Below, in pieces: positions 12,388 to 23,109 of a DNA stretch of 64,000 nt. A program made the translations under genes and the position numbers. Positions within the stretch are counted from its first letter, which is position 1. Each line of letters opens with the position of its first letter. The DNA comes from Dryocosmus kuriphilus (taxonomy: Eukaryota > Arthropoda > Insecta > Hymenoptera > Cynipidae): assembly GCA_038277395.1 (NCBI GenBank), contig CM076195.1, positions 159,807,911-159,871,910 on the forward strand. Direction: 5' to 3'. The notes beneath the pieces are model-generated. The model ran no database searches. It had not been told where the DNA came from and saw only the letters and a list, made by a program, of their open reading frames with translations.

Positions 12388-13153
12388 TGTACATGCTAAT
12401 GCAATTAAAATAAAGATAATTTAATGATTGCAGCGTCTAACTACCTATTATGTAGGATAAAATAACAGTTTTCTAAAGGAGTTAAAATGTTTCGTTATTC
12501 GAAAGTCGAGTCCTCACTGAGTATACGAATAGGTATAGTAACACGGAGGGAACGTCCGAACGTCCTGTAGCGTTGAACTTGGTAATAAACGGCGTCGCAT
12601 GTTTTCTTACAAAATGGATATTTCAGCCAATTTTTAATGAATCGATCTGAAAATTTCCAAAAATCTTCCTTAAATAGTGAGGAACAAATCTGTCGCTGGA
12701 AGTTTTCTCAACTCCAAAGTTTCCTCGATATTTTTTCTCATGGAAGATCGAAAAACATAGTTACCGACCGTCCACAATTTGCAATTAAATATTATTAAAC
12801 AAGGGAAGATTTTCAGAATTTTTTTTACCTTGTGGGCATCTCTATGGTATACTGCATGTGTAGGCCGAATTTCAAACAGTTACAATAATATTTCATTAAC
12901 ATATAACGATTTATGTTTTAAAAAATAACTAAATAAGCGAACAATATTTTCTTACTTTTTCAATTTTATTATTAAAAATAATCATCAGACAAAAAAATTG
13001 AACATAGGAAAAAGTTTTGTCCTTTTATTTTCTATACTCTAAGATTTTTCAAAAATCAATTTTTAAAATTTTTAAATTTTCATTTCAGAAGTCACGCGGA
13101 CAATTTTTTTACACGTTTTCGAGCGTTCGTCCCGTTATTGCATCCGGACCCTC
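12388..13153 (-). repeat. Right terminal inverted repeat of the Sola-like element
   Basis: Reverse-complement partner of 8982-9752. The outer end is GGACCCTC, directly followed by the second AATT of the target duplication. Confidence 0.88.
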
Positions 13154-13600
13154 AATTCAAAAAATCTACCCCTATAGGATGCTTCGCCATATGACACATA
13201 GTTTAAGATTTTGGACAATTTTTTGCTGCAAACATATAGTTTTAAAAATTAATTCTATTAAGAATTATCAGTCTTATTCGAAATAACCCCTAAATTATGT
13301 GCCATCCACCCCTTTAGTATTATCAATAAATAAAAAATTTAATTATTAATATGACATTTTTGTAAGTAATGGATTAAAATATTTAGTTTGGACAATCAAT
13401 AATAATATAACTAATTTTTTGTTAACGATGGCGCATGTTCTTATATTAATAAACCCTTGTTATGTGAAAACTACCCCTCAAAAACTTTTTATGTTTTGTT
13501 TAGCAGGCGATTTTAATGACAATACATATATAACAGAACTGTGTAAAGAGTTTTTATTTAGGTTCGTGCACGTACATATTTCCATTGAAAATTGTTCCGT
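13154..13600 (+). repeat. Dispersed repeat A, right part
   Basis: Resumes exactly where the left part stopped at 8981, beginning with the duplicated AATT followed by CAAAAAATCTACCCC. It matches 15874-16314 until about 13598, where the two copies diverge (GTTCCGTTC here, GTACACACA there). A ~100-codon plus-strand frame inside it recurs with changes in the other copies, but it matches nothing I recognise. Confidence 0.82.
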
Positions 13601-13784
13601 TCAATCCAGACAACACTTATGTATCTTTTTCCTTTGTAGGGGAGTATACAGATTTGTAATTCAAGTGGCTCAATTTTGGACATTTAGCATTAAATTATTC
13701 AAATTAGAACTTTCCAGATGAATGACTAGGAATATTGCAGTTTTTAATTATTTAACTTTGTACAAATATTTCCAGTATTTCAAA
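13601..13784. other. Short unassigned junction segment
   Basis: Lies between repeat A and the first large inverted-repeat arm. It includes a stretch around 13690-13760 that loosely resembles 25370-25460 inside the right arm (TTAAATTATTCAAATTAGAA), so it may be a diverged edge of the same repeat. No gene is seen. Confidence 0.4.
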
Positions 13785-15385
13785 GATTTTAAAACATTTG
13801 AGTAGATTCCACAAAGATTTAAAATATTTCATGATTTCAAAACATGTTAGAAGATTTCACAAAGATTTCCAAATATTTTAAGAGATTTTACAAAGACTTT
13901 AAATATTCCAAAAGATTTGACAAAAATTTCAAAAATTTTAGAAGGTTTCACAAAGATTTTAAAATTTTGAAGGGTTTCAGATATTGAGTAAATATTTCAG
14001 ATATCTGAAATATTTCGAGAGATTTTTAAACCTTCACCTAGATCTGAAATACTTAAGAAAAATTTCAAAGATATCGCAAATGTTTCTAAGATTTTTTAGG
14101 ATTTTAAATTATTTCAAAAGATTTCACAGAGATCTTAAATATTTCAAAAGATTTTACAAAAGTTTCAAAGATTTCAAAATTTTTAGAAGATTTCACAGAA
14201 ATTGAAATTTTTTTAAAGATTTCAAATATACAGATATTTCAAACTTCTCGAATATTTCGAGAGATTTTTAAAATTATAATTATAATTAATATGAAATTTG
14301 AAATCTTTAGGAAATTTTTGAAAGTTAATCTTAATGAAGCCTTTTAAAATCTGTGAAAACTTTTTGAAATTTTCTAAAATGTTTTTAAATCTTTGAAATT
14401 TTGGTAACATGTTTTTGAGATATTTCAGATTTTTTATTTAAATTTACAATGTAAAATAATTAAAAAGTTGAATATCTCAAGTTATTTGACTGCAAGATTC
14501 AACATTCTAATTTGAATAATTTAAAGTCAAACCTCCGAAACTGAACTACCTGAATTTTAAATCTGTATAGGTATTTTGAGCAATTTTAAATTATATTTTT
14601 AAATCTTACCAAAAAAAAATTTACAAATGTAAATTTGATCTATTTCAAAGTTGTAGTATTAATTATATTAAAAGTGAGATGACTAGTCTTGGAAAGACAT
14701 ATTCAAAAATGAATATTTTCAAAAATCTAAGCGGGTTCAGTTATTAAAAATAAATTCTTTAATGTCAAAAGTCATTGAAAAAACTCTAACATTATTGATA
14801 AATATAACATTTCTTATAAAAATGCTGTTTTTTATTTTCTACACATAAAAATTAGTGTTTAACCTTTCTACTATTTTTTCTCTCTTTCGCGAGAAAACTA
14901 CACTATTTTATCCATAGAACTTTAGGGCTTGAAGTTAGGGTGTTTTTTTTTACATTTTTCGTTCTCAGGGATTGAATTTTTTTATATGTTCCAAAGGAGC
15001 TAGAGGGATGAAATTTTTTTGAAAATCTTTGGACATCTAATGATCCTATTATGAATAAAAAAAGTTTAGGTCTGGAAGTTAGGGAATTTTTTGTGTGAAT
15101 ATTTCAATTCTTAAGGGTTGATTTGGGGTTCGTTTATATAAAGATAGGTGATGAAACTTTTCTGGGTCCGTTTGAACACCAGGGAAACATTTTAAGCTAT
15201 CAAATTTTAGGTCTCGAAGTTAGTACATTTTTGACAATTCTTTTTCGATTTTTTATTATGATAAATTAGTTAGGTGTATTTTTGTGCTGCTAAAAACGAC
15301 ATTCTTCAGACAAGAATAATTAATATAATAATAATTAATAAGAATAATTAATATCTTTGAAAGAAAAAATGATTCTCTAGCTTCG

Positions 15386-15430
15386 TCTACAGATTGGCGG
15401 TCTGTTGCTCTAACCCCTAAGCTACAGAGA
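15386..15430 (-). other. tRNA-like 5' half (A box, anticodon arm) in foldback copy 1
   Basis: Read on the minus strand: CTCTGT, then a D-arm with TAGCTTAGGGGTTAGAGCA (close to the RNA polymerase III A-box consensus), then an anticodon arm ACAGA-CCGCCAA-TCTGT. The loop would give anticodon GCC (glycine), with C instead of the usual T before it. It is not joined to a 3' half on the same strand, so this is not a functional tRNA gene. Confidence 0.72.
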
Positions 15431-15461
15431 GTACGAGATTCATTATTTTTCTCAAATCTTT

Positions 15462-15488
15462 AAACCTGGTTTCGATTCCCAGCAGAGC
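15462..15488 (+). other. tRNA-like T-arm and 3' acceptor half in foldback copy 1
   Basis: Reads CCTGGTTTCGATTCCCAG and then CAGAGC on the plus strand, the T-arm (B box) and 3' acceptor strand of a tRNA. The acceptor strand could pair with the CTCTGT of the minus-strand half, but the two halves lie on opposite strands. One stem base differs from the perfect version in copy 2. Confidence 0.72.
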
Positions 15489-16368
15489 TAGTCATTTTTT
15501 CTTTCAAAGCTATTATATATATTGTTATTAATTATTACAATAGTAATTGTTCTCGTCTGAAGTATGCCGTTTATCAGCACAAAAAAGCATCTAACTTATT
15601 CTACTCACAAGGGGGGTTATGTTGGTGTCCGACGCCCATTTTTTCGTAACTTTGCAGGTGAAAAGAGGATCTCAGACTATAAAAAAAAAAATTAATTTTT
15701 TGGGCAGTCGTTCATATTTAGGGGTTGAAATCACCCCTTCTATATTTTTGATATTTTTACTATTTTAAGAGGTATCATTGTTTTTTCTTTCTTCTTTTTG
15801 CACAAAATTGTTCTAATTGATTCTATATTATAATATTATCTTTAGTTTTAAAAATAGTTACACCCTAGAGTACCATAATTCAAAAAATCTACCCCTATAG
15901 GATGCTTCGCTGTATGACACATAGTTGAAAATTTTGGACATTTTTTTGCTGCAAACATATAGTTTTGAAAATTAATTCTATTAAGAATTATCAGTCTTAT
16001 TCGAAATAACCCCTAATTATGTGCCATCCACCCCTTTAGTATTATCAATAAATAAAAAATTTAATTATTAATATGACATTTTTGTAAGTAATGGATTAAA
16101 ATATTTAGTTTGGACAATCAATAATAATATAACTAATTTTTTGGTAACGATGGTACATGTTCTTATATTAATAAACACTTCTTATGTGAAAACTACCCCT
16201 CAAAAACTTTTTATGTTTTATCTAGCTGGCGATTTTAATGACAATACATATATAACAGAACTGTGTCAAGAGTTTTTATTTAGGTTCATGCACGTACATA
16301 TTTTCATTGAAAATTGTACACACATACACATACCCTTTCGCATATCGTCCCTCTAACCCTTATTGCTC

Positions 16369-17797
16369 AAGACATTCCTGATAATTTTGTATTTAGCAGT
16401 TATTATTGGAAACGCCAAAATGATAATGCATTTATCATATCACACACCCAACTTCACTGTAAAAAATAATCGTAAATTTCTCATAAAGAATATGGAAATT
16501 TTTCCATACTTTTGAATATCCCATACCAGAATGGAAATTTTCCGGTAGTAGCACGAAGATTTTCAATACCTTTCGAGATTCCCATACATCTGTACGGTAA
16601 AACTTCCATACAAGTATGGAACACTGATGCGCAGCTGTCGCAGGCGCACCCGAGTGAAGCGCGCATGTGCTGTAGCCATGTTCATTGAAGCAGAACGAAG
16701 AGAGTGGGTCTAATGTAGTCATGGCGTCAAACGACTAATGCATAATATTTTCAGTGATTTTATGTAACTTTTAGTGTTGTGGCAGAAAGAAAAGTGGCAT
16801 TTCAAGTACAATATAAGTGATCGGAACTGTACTTTTGGAGTAAAGGTAGGAGGAAGAAATAAGAGGAACAAAATTCTTGTAATACGGGGTAAGCTAATTT
16901 CATATATATCTGTTATGTACACAATAAACTTTGATAAACGTAAATGTAACATGATTTGCAAACATAATCATTCTTTTTTCAATTTTTGCAAGGTATTACA
17001 AATAATCAGCCCTAAGGAGGTTCACAGGAGAGGGAGGGATAAGAGGAACATCCATACGGTAAATCCTCAAGTCCAGAAATTGATGGACCGCATAGGAATG
17101 GAAGCGGATTTTATTTCTCATGTTTGATTGCCTGTCAATTGTTAAATTCTTGTAGAAGTTGTACTATATATTACGTTGTACATTATATTTTACTTGAAAT
17201 TATATTTTATCTGTAAATCTCACTTCTGTCTTTAATTTACCCCTTCTAAAAATTCAGGGTGTGGGAAAGCCCCGATCTACGTATGCAAATTTTTCGATAC
17301 TGGGGCATGCTAAAAATGCCACCCATGTGTGGGAAAAGTCCCATCCATGTATGGAAATTTTCCGATACTGAGGTATGGGAAAATTTCCATCCTTGTATGG
17401 GAAAACTTCAATCCGTGTATGGAAATTTTTCCATACTGAGGTATGGGAAAATTTCCATCCTTGTATGGGTTAATTACTTCCAATACATGTATGGGAAATT
17501 TACCACAAATTTTTCTTACAGTGTTGTAAACAGGAAATATTTTATCAATAAAGTTGTTTTTACGTATGTCATGCGGTCTCATTCAGATCATAATAACGAC
17601 AATATTAAAATTGGATCATTTTTTAATAATAGGATAAATTGTCGTTACTATTATCTAAATGAGATCGCATGACATACGTAAAAACAACTTTATTGATAAA
17701 ATATTTCCTGTTTACAAGTTGAGTGTGTGATATGATAAATGCATTGTCATTTTGGCATTTCTAATAATAACTGCACAAATATAAAATTATCAGGAAT
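16369..17797. mobile_element. Foldback element whose left arm is split by a 1069-bp insertion
   Basis: The right arm (about 17640-17797) is the reverse complement of 16369-16454 joined to 17524-17605. The pairing covers both TTTATCATATCACACAC... and GTAAACAGGAAATATTTTAT. The axis is near 17622, giving arms of about 160 bp. The intact right arm shows what the left arm looked like before the 16455-17523 element landed in it. No coding sequence. It lies just inside the large inverted-repeat spacer and just upstream of the pogo-like gene; whether it belongs to that element is unknown. Confidence 0.78.
16455..17523. mobile_element. Non-autonomous DNA element with CACTGTAA ends and subterminal hairpin arrays
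   Basis: Starts CACTGTAAAAAATAATCG and ends in the inverted form ...TTTTTCTTACAGTG. Inside both ends are clusters of short palindromic units of the kind TATGGAAATTTTTCCATA and CATACTGAGGTATGG; on the right they repeat with a ~68-bp period (17330-17500). The empty site in the partner arm reads AACTTGTAAACAGG. At the insertion, AACTT lies left and TTGTAAAC right, which suggests a TT duplication. Short frames (for example 16774-17127, whose C-terminal 40 residues look somewhat protein-like) are not recognisable. Superfamily unassigned. Confidence 0.75.
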
Positions 17798-18026
17798 GTA
17801 TATAAGCCATTATCAGGCATGTATATAAAGCGAAAGAAAAGAACATTTGTTCAGTCACATTTGCTTGTTTTTCTATTGTGCGAAGTATTACTAATAAAAT
17901 TAGAACCAATCCATTAAATATAATATCGTTATTGACAATAACGTTCAATAAGGAAAAACTTGGCATTCAGCCTTCCGAAGTAACACCTGAGGGGGTATAT
18001 CTACACGATGTATAGAGGATATTATA
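17798..18026. other. Leader sequence upstream of the pogo-like gene
   Basis: AT-rich, no open frame. No convincing TATA or splice signal can be singled out. Probably the 5' flank of the transposase gene that follows. Confidence 0.4.
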
Positions 18027-19452
18027 ATGAAAAATGTGTTTGATTCCTCATTTATTATTGAAAATTCAGTTGACTTACAATTTGCTGATGAGGATAGTCA
18101 AATTGACATACGACCGATTGAAGATGAAGAAAAAGAAGAAGAAAAGGATTATGATGAAGTTCCTAGTTGTTTATATCAAAAGGAGAGAGTTAATTTCGAC
18201 TATAAAAAAGAAGCTGTGGACTTTTGTAATTCTGGAGAGAAGAAACGGTCATCTTTTACAACCGTTCATCAAAGATTCAAGAAGCTTCGTTCAGAGCGAC
18301 AATTAAGAAGATGGCAAGAACAAGTCAACAGTGGTGGTGACGGAGAAGATAAGCTATACAACGTTGCAAAATACACTTTCGACAATTTGAAGGAGGCTGT
18401 TGATTCAAAGATGACAGTTCACTATATAGATCTTCGAAGATGGGCTTTACAAAAGAAGCATGAATTGGACATGCCATGGTTTAGAGCATCACGTTGGTGG
18501 GTATGGAAATTCAAAGAAAATGCATAACGTTCTTTCGCGAAAAATCACAAAATTTATATCTGTATCATCTTTACATGACACTAGAGATACAGAACAAGAA
18601 TGCGATGTTTTTAAAAACAATATAAAATCAGAAATTCTGAGGTATGGGGAAAGAAAAATTTTCAATTCCGATCAAAGTGGCTTTCATTTAGAATTACACA
18701 GTGGAAGAACTTTGAGCTTTAAAGGAACAAAAACTGTGGAAAATGTTGTTCAATCGGTTTCCTCTACCACGCATAGCTATAAAATTCAGGCAACCATATC
18801 TGCCGATGGAAGATTACTTTCACCCCATTTTGTAGTAAGCGAAGGGCTTTTTAAGGCAAACAATATTTATTTGCAAGCCTCTAAATCCGGTAAACTTTCT
18901 TCAGAATTACTGCAAATGTGGCTTCAAGATGTATTTTTCCCTAACGTAGGAGGAACTTCTGTGTTATTGTTAGATTCATGGAGTGGCCAGTGTGAACAAA
19001 CCGTGCAAACTGATATACCGGAAGGTAAAACCCTTTTACTAAAAACTATTCCAAAAGGCACAACTGGGAGAATACAGCCCTTGGATGTGTTTGGGTTTAG
19101 GATCTGGAAGAATTTCGTACGAAAAATTTCTGACACTTCTATTCTTTTGAGGTCTGACATTAACTTGCATATTAGAAATAACATTATAAAATTACAGTCC
19201 CTCACACATAATCTATTGTCTTCACCTAGATTTATTAACGTATTCAAATATTCTTGGTATAAAAGCGGATATATAGAAACTAGACCTCCATATTTTGATA
19301 ACCCTGTAGACTTTTGTTTCAAGCAAGATGTTGAACCTTTTTGTGATATTTGCGGTGATGTTGCAGTAATAACATGTGCATGATGCAAGAAGAGGTTGTG
19401 CCTAAAACACTTCTTCGAAGAATATCATTACTGTGAAAACTTCGTGGCTTAA
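18027..19452 (+). pseudogene. Pogo-like (DDE_1) transposase, frameshifted
   Basis: The N-terminal part (18027-18527) has an acidic leader, then YKKEAVDFCNSGEKK...RQLRRW and LRRWALQKKHELDMPWFRAS, which look like the paired helix-turn-helix DNA-binding region of pogo/CENP-B-type transposases. At about 18515 one extra base moves the frame; the rest continues in the next frame. The catalytic domain follows with FNSDQSGF, LLLDSWSGQ and RIQPLDVFGF as the three probable acids. The last two are separated by 36 residues (DD36D). A TGA at 19381-19383 interrupts a C-terminal Cys/His cluster (CDICGD, then CKKRLCLKHFF and HYC) whose natural stop is at 19450-19452. So there are two lesions. Terminal repeats of the element could not be delimited. 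Confidence 0.83.
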
Positions 19453-19585
19453 AAATCAAATGATATTATTTCTTTTTAACTAATCTTTCGTTATTTAAAA
19501 CAATTTTAGATTAAAATTAGAATTAGATTAGAATTTTATGCGCAATTTTGCAAATGGTGAAATTAAAAACACACTCATCATATCA
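19453..19585. other. 3' flank of the pogo-like gene
   Basis: AT-rich, non-coding. Ends in ATCATATCACA just before the target duplication of the Penelope-like element. The TATCACACA phrase recalls the foldback at 16434-16446, hinting that both belong to one larger element. Confidence 0.4.
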
Positions 19586-19596
19586 CACATTTATTT

Positions 19597-20022
19597 CGAG
19601 TATATGATGATGTTGTTGTTTTCTTCGTCGGAGAATCCAATTTGGTTAATAAATAAAAACGATGTTGTGGTGACTACTTCCGACCATTTTTATTAACATA
19701 ATTATGCGACGTTTCGAAGTCCAAAATGACTTCCTCATCAGGCTAATAAAATCATTGATTTAACATTTCTTTTCATGTTTTCCTAATTGGTGTGATACAT
19801 AAATTTTTTTTTTTTGCAATTCAAACATTTCTTGCATAGTTTCTGAAAATTGTTTATTTTGTTATGACATGAATAAAGCTATTAATTAATTGTGTTAAAC
19901 TTGACAACGTGTTATTGAAAGAGAGGTTAGAAAGAAGTTTTTTGTTAATTACTTACATGTTTGTTGTTCCAGGATTGAATTAAGATATATAATAAAAATA
20001 GTATTTGATGATTGAACTTTTT
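19597..20022 (-). repeat. PLE-1 inverted 5' pLTR
   Basis: Reverse complement of the 3' pLTR at 23110-23487, including the ATCATCAA start, the central ATGCAAGAAATGTTTGAATTG phrase and the ribozyme core. An extra ~25 bp at the outer end contains TTCTTCGTCGGAGAATCC, shared with 20215-20240. Confidence 0.82.
19707..19742 (-). ncRNA. Hammerhead ribozyme-type core in PLE-1 inverted pLTR
   Basis: On the minus strand: CTGATGAG, a helix II stem-loop GAAGTC-ATTTT-GGACTTC, then GAAAC. These match the conserved CUGANGA and GAAA boxes of hammerhead ribozymes, which are known to occur in Penelope-like element pLTRs. Helices I and III and a cleavage site could not be settled by eye; such motifs are often active only as dimers. 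Confidence 0.68.
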
Positions 20023-20113
20023 GTTTGAATTGCAAAAATTGCAAAAAAAAATTTATGTATCACAACAATTAGGAAAACATGAAAAGAAATGTTAAATCAA
20101 TGATTTAATTAGC

Positions 20114-20145
20114 CTGATCAGGAAGTCATTTTGGACTTCGAAACG
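20114..20145 (+). ncRNA. Hammerhead-type core with a damaged catalytic box (PLE-1 partial direct pLTR)
   Basis: CTGATCAGG replaces CTGATGAGG, changing a conserved G of the CUGANGA box, while the stem and GAAAC are kept. Likely inactive. Confidence 0.6.
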
Positions 20146-20349
20146 TCGCATAATTATGTTAATAAAAATGGTCGGAAGTAGTCACCACAACATCGTTTTT
20201 ATTTATTAACCAAATTGGATTCTCCGACGAAGAAAACACCAACATCATCATATACTCATATATACAGGTTTGACGAGATTGTATACCTTCAATTATTTTT
20301 TAACTATCTTAATTGAATATTGTAAATTATTGTTTTTAACATTCTAATC

Positions 20350-22779
20350 ATGTTTTTACAAAATATTAAAACTAACCATCCAAGTATTTTTCATGACGTT
20401 AAGAAATATGTAAATTTTAACAAAAATATCCGTAATATCAATGCGAGAAAACAATTTTTATTGGATTGTAGAAGAAATAGTGTCTTTCCTAAAAATATTG
20501 TTAATTCAACGAAAAATCTTAAAGACTTGAACTTTTTTAGTAAAATAATCAAACACAGGATAACCTCACAAATTGTTAACTTTGAAAGACGTTTATTAAA
20601 TTCTCAAATCAGCGATATTAATGTTCATCTGGAGTTTTTGAAAAACCAAGTTAATAAGATTGTAATTTCCTTGAGAAATAAATTACCGTCTGAAAATTAC
20701 AAAGATTTTACTGAACATCATATAAATTACAACTTAAATTTCAATAACAAAAATGCAAAATTAGAAAGAAAACTAAATAATTTGATAAAAAATAAAAAAC
20801 AATCTTCTGATTTTATCATCAACAAACACAAATTAGACAAACAAAAATTTGATAAAGATCCTTGGATTATTAACCTAAGTGAAACACAGATTCCAGATGA
20901 CATTAGCAATATTTTGAGGTTAGGGAGCAATTTTAGTACACAACACATAAGCAACAGAAAAAATATAGTTTTTGATGTTTTAAAGGATGTGGAATCACAT
21001 ATGGGCTTATTGAAAGTAAAGAAGATCGAGATTTATTAAGACACAGGATTATTAATTCATCAAAAAACTTTATTAAGAATACACATATTTCTGAATTCGG
21101 AAGAAATTTGGCCAAGTCTATAAATAAAACAAAACTCTTTTTAAAGGATAACAAACAATTATTTGTCACAAAAGCTGATAAAGGCAACATTACTGTTATT
21201 TTGAATAAAAAAACTTATAACGAAAAAATGTTAAACTTGTTAAGAGATGATTCTACATATCAAAAAATCAATTATAATGTAATTAAACAATTGAAAAATA
21301 CAACTTTCAAATTACTAGATTCCTGGAGAGAAAAAGGTTATTTAGGTGAAGATGTTTCATTAAAAGACATTTCAGTTAATAACACAAATATTGCCAGAAT
21401 TTATGGCCTTCCGAAGATCCATAAAATTGATTATCCTCTACGACCTATTGTCTCTTTGATCAATTCTCCAACTTTTAATATGGCAAAAATTGTTAGTAAC
21501 ATTTCTAAAAAAAATCTTTACCCATTCCAAACATACAAATAAAAAATTCATACAATTTTAAAGAAATCATAATCAAAAGAACAATTCCGTCAGATCACAT
21601 CATGATTTCACTAGATGTCACTTCTCTTTTCACGAATGTTCCACTTGATTTAGTTATAAAGAGTATAAATAATAGGTGGAATCATATTAAAAAATTCACT
21701 AAATTAACTCCAAATGAATTTGAAAAAGGAATAACATTTTTAATGCAAGAAACATATTTTCAGTTTAATAAAGAAACCTACAAACAAATTTATGGAACAC
21801 CGATGGGATCTCCTGTTTCTCCTATGTTAGCCGATATCGTAATGCAAGATTTGGAAGATAATATTTTTAAAAAACTAAATTTTAAAATTCATACTTATTT
21901 TCGGTACGTAGATGACACCTTTTTAATAATACCAAAAACTAAATTAGATCATGTTTTAGCTATGTTCAATTCTTATCATCAAAAAATTAATTTTACTTAT
22001 GAAGTTGAAAAAAAAAATTCCATTTCCTTTCTGAATGTTGAAGTCATAAGGAATTCTGAAAATAGAATGATTACTAATTGGTTTAAAAAAGATACTTTCT
22101 CAGGCAGATATATCAATTTTCTTTCAAACCATACAATACAACAAAAAAGATCCATAATACTAAATTTAGTTAACACAGCTCTATCTTTGTCACATCCTTT
22201 TTTTCACAATGATAATCTTGAAGTTATTAAAGAAACACTTTTACTCAATAGTTTTCCTGAACAATTTATAACAAATAATATACAAAAAGGCTTTAACAAA
22301 TTTTATGAATCGAATACTCAGATTAATAACAATACAACAACCATTTCTCAAGAATTTAAAAATATTATTTCAATCCCATATATTGAAAATTGGTCTCACT
22401 CTATCAAAAGAATTTTAGCTGATTTTAACATTAAATCTTTGTTCAGAAGTGGGACAAAGTAAATACAATGATTCAATTAGGAAAAGATCCGTTAGAGAAA
22501 TTACAAATTTCAAATGTAGTTTACAAAATCAATTGTAAAAATTGTAGTAAATGTTGCATAGGTCAAACAGGAAGATTGTTAGAAATAAGAAAAAATGAAC
22601 ACTACACTAATGTTAACTTACCAACTAAATATCATAATGTGATCACGAAACATCTACTTCAGTTAAAATATGAATTTGATTGGGAAAATATAATAATTTT
22701 ACATAAAAAAGAAAATAAGTTTAAAAGATTAGTAGCTGAGATGTTTTTTATTAAAAAAAAGAATTCAAAAGTACTATGA
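20350..22779 (+). pseudogene. PLE-1 reverse transcriptase / GIY-YIG endonuclease, broken
   Basis: Four consecutive open pieces, 20350-21039, 21108-21542, 21602-22462 and 22468-22779, together cover one Penelope-type polyprotein. The N-terminal piece is Lys/Asn-rich and ends near a WIINLSE motif. The second has VTKADKGN and ARIYGLPKIHK. The third has LDVTSLFTNVP, then GTPMGSPVSP and the catalytic FRYVDDTF. The fourth has the GIY-YIG-type nuclease pattern VYKINCKNC...CIGQTGR and RKNEH. Family function: target-primed reverse transcription with the nuclease opening the target. Breaks lie near 21040, 21542 and 22465. The downstream half is easily aligned by eye with PLE-2 and PLE-3 below. Confidence 0.9.
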
Positions 22780-23109
22780 ATGTTATCACAGATTTAAATT
22801 ATTACAGTTCAATATACAATGTAATTTTGGATTCCTTTGTTTAATTATTGTTTAGGTAGTTTCCACATCTTTTATTATATGAATAAGTTTTCTAAATTTA
22901 ATACAACAACAATTTATGTACAATAATTTAATACTATCAATAGCATTATATTACTAGTTACGTTACTGAGATACTCAACCATGTAAAATTCTAACATTTT
23001 TTGGGTTCCATAAGTTGTTCACAAAATGGAGCAGAATTAATTTTCTGCTCCATTCATAATTGTTCTTATGTCGCAATAACTTAATTTTAAAAAAAAAACT
23101 AAATGGTTT

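Larger units (their letters stand above)
8982..13153. mobile_element. Sola-like DNA transposon, 4172 bp, with ~770-bp TIRs
   Basis: Both ends carry GAGGGTCCGGATGCAATAAC in inverted orientation. The inverted repeats extend inward about 770 bp on each side. The element is flanked by AATT at 8978-8981 and 13154-13157, while the uninterrupted relative at about 15877 has a single AATT, so a 4-bp target-site duplication is directly visible. The element carries one spliced transposase gene on the minus strand. A 4-bp duplication together with an acidic-residue/GGQN(K/R)N transposase fits the Sola superfamily as I know it, but the assignment is from memory of motifs. The gene is broken, so this copy is probably not autonomous. 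Confidence 0.85.
15265..15600 (+). mobile_element. Foldback element carrying two oppositely oriented tRNA-like halves (copy 1)
   Basis: Ends TTAGTTAGGTG... and ...CTAACTTA are inverted, and a second inverted tract flanks the core (CTTTGAAAGAAAAAATGA against TCATTTTTTCTTTCAAAG). The core holds a tRNA 5' half on the minus strand (15386-15430) and a T-arm/acceptor half on the plus strand (15462-15488). The element is too short to code for protein. A second copy in the other inverted-repeat arm is at 24311-24640. Confidence 0.8.
13785..16368 (+). repeat. Left arm of the ~2.6-kb inverted repeat
   Basis: The reverse complement of this 2.58-kb segment matches 23541-26130 throughout, with scattered substitutions and small indels. 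In order it contains a 10-bp-phased TTTCAAAGATTTC array (to about 14430), ~800 bp of non-coding sequence, the tRNA-like foldback element (15265-15600) and an uninterrupted copy of repeat A (15608-16314). Apparent reading frames such as 13984-14205 are low-complexity translations of the array. The inner boundary is at ...CCCTTATTGCT. Confidence 0.9.

Noticed and set aside
13984..14205. Open frames encoding Phe/Lys/Ile-rich peptides across the phased arrays (also 25559-25921, 28332-28526, 36128-36406, 37465-37821)
   Set aside because: They are direct translations of degenerate short repeats, recur in every array, and have no domain structure.
15374..15490. A functional tRNA-Gly gene
   Set aside because: The two halves lie on opposite strands, so no single transcript can fold into a tRNA.
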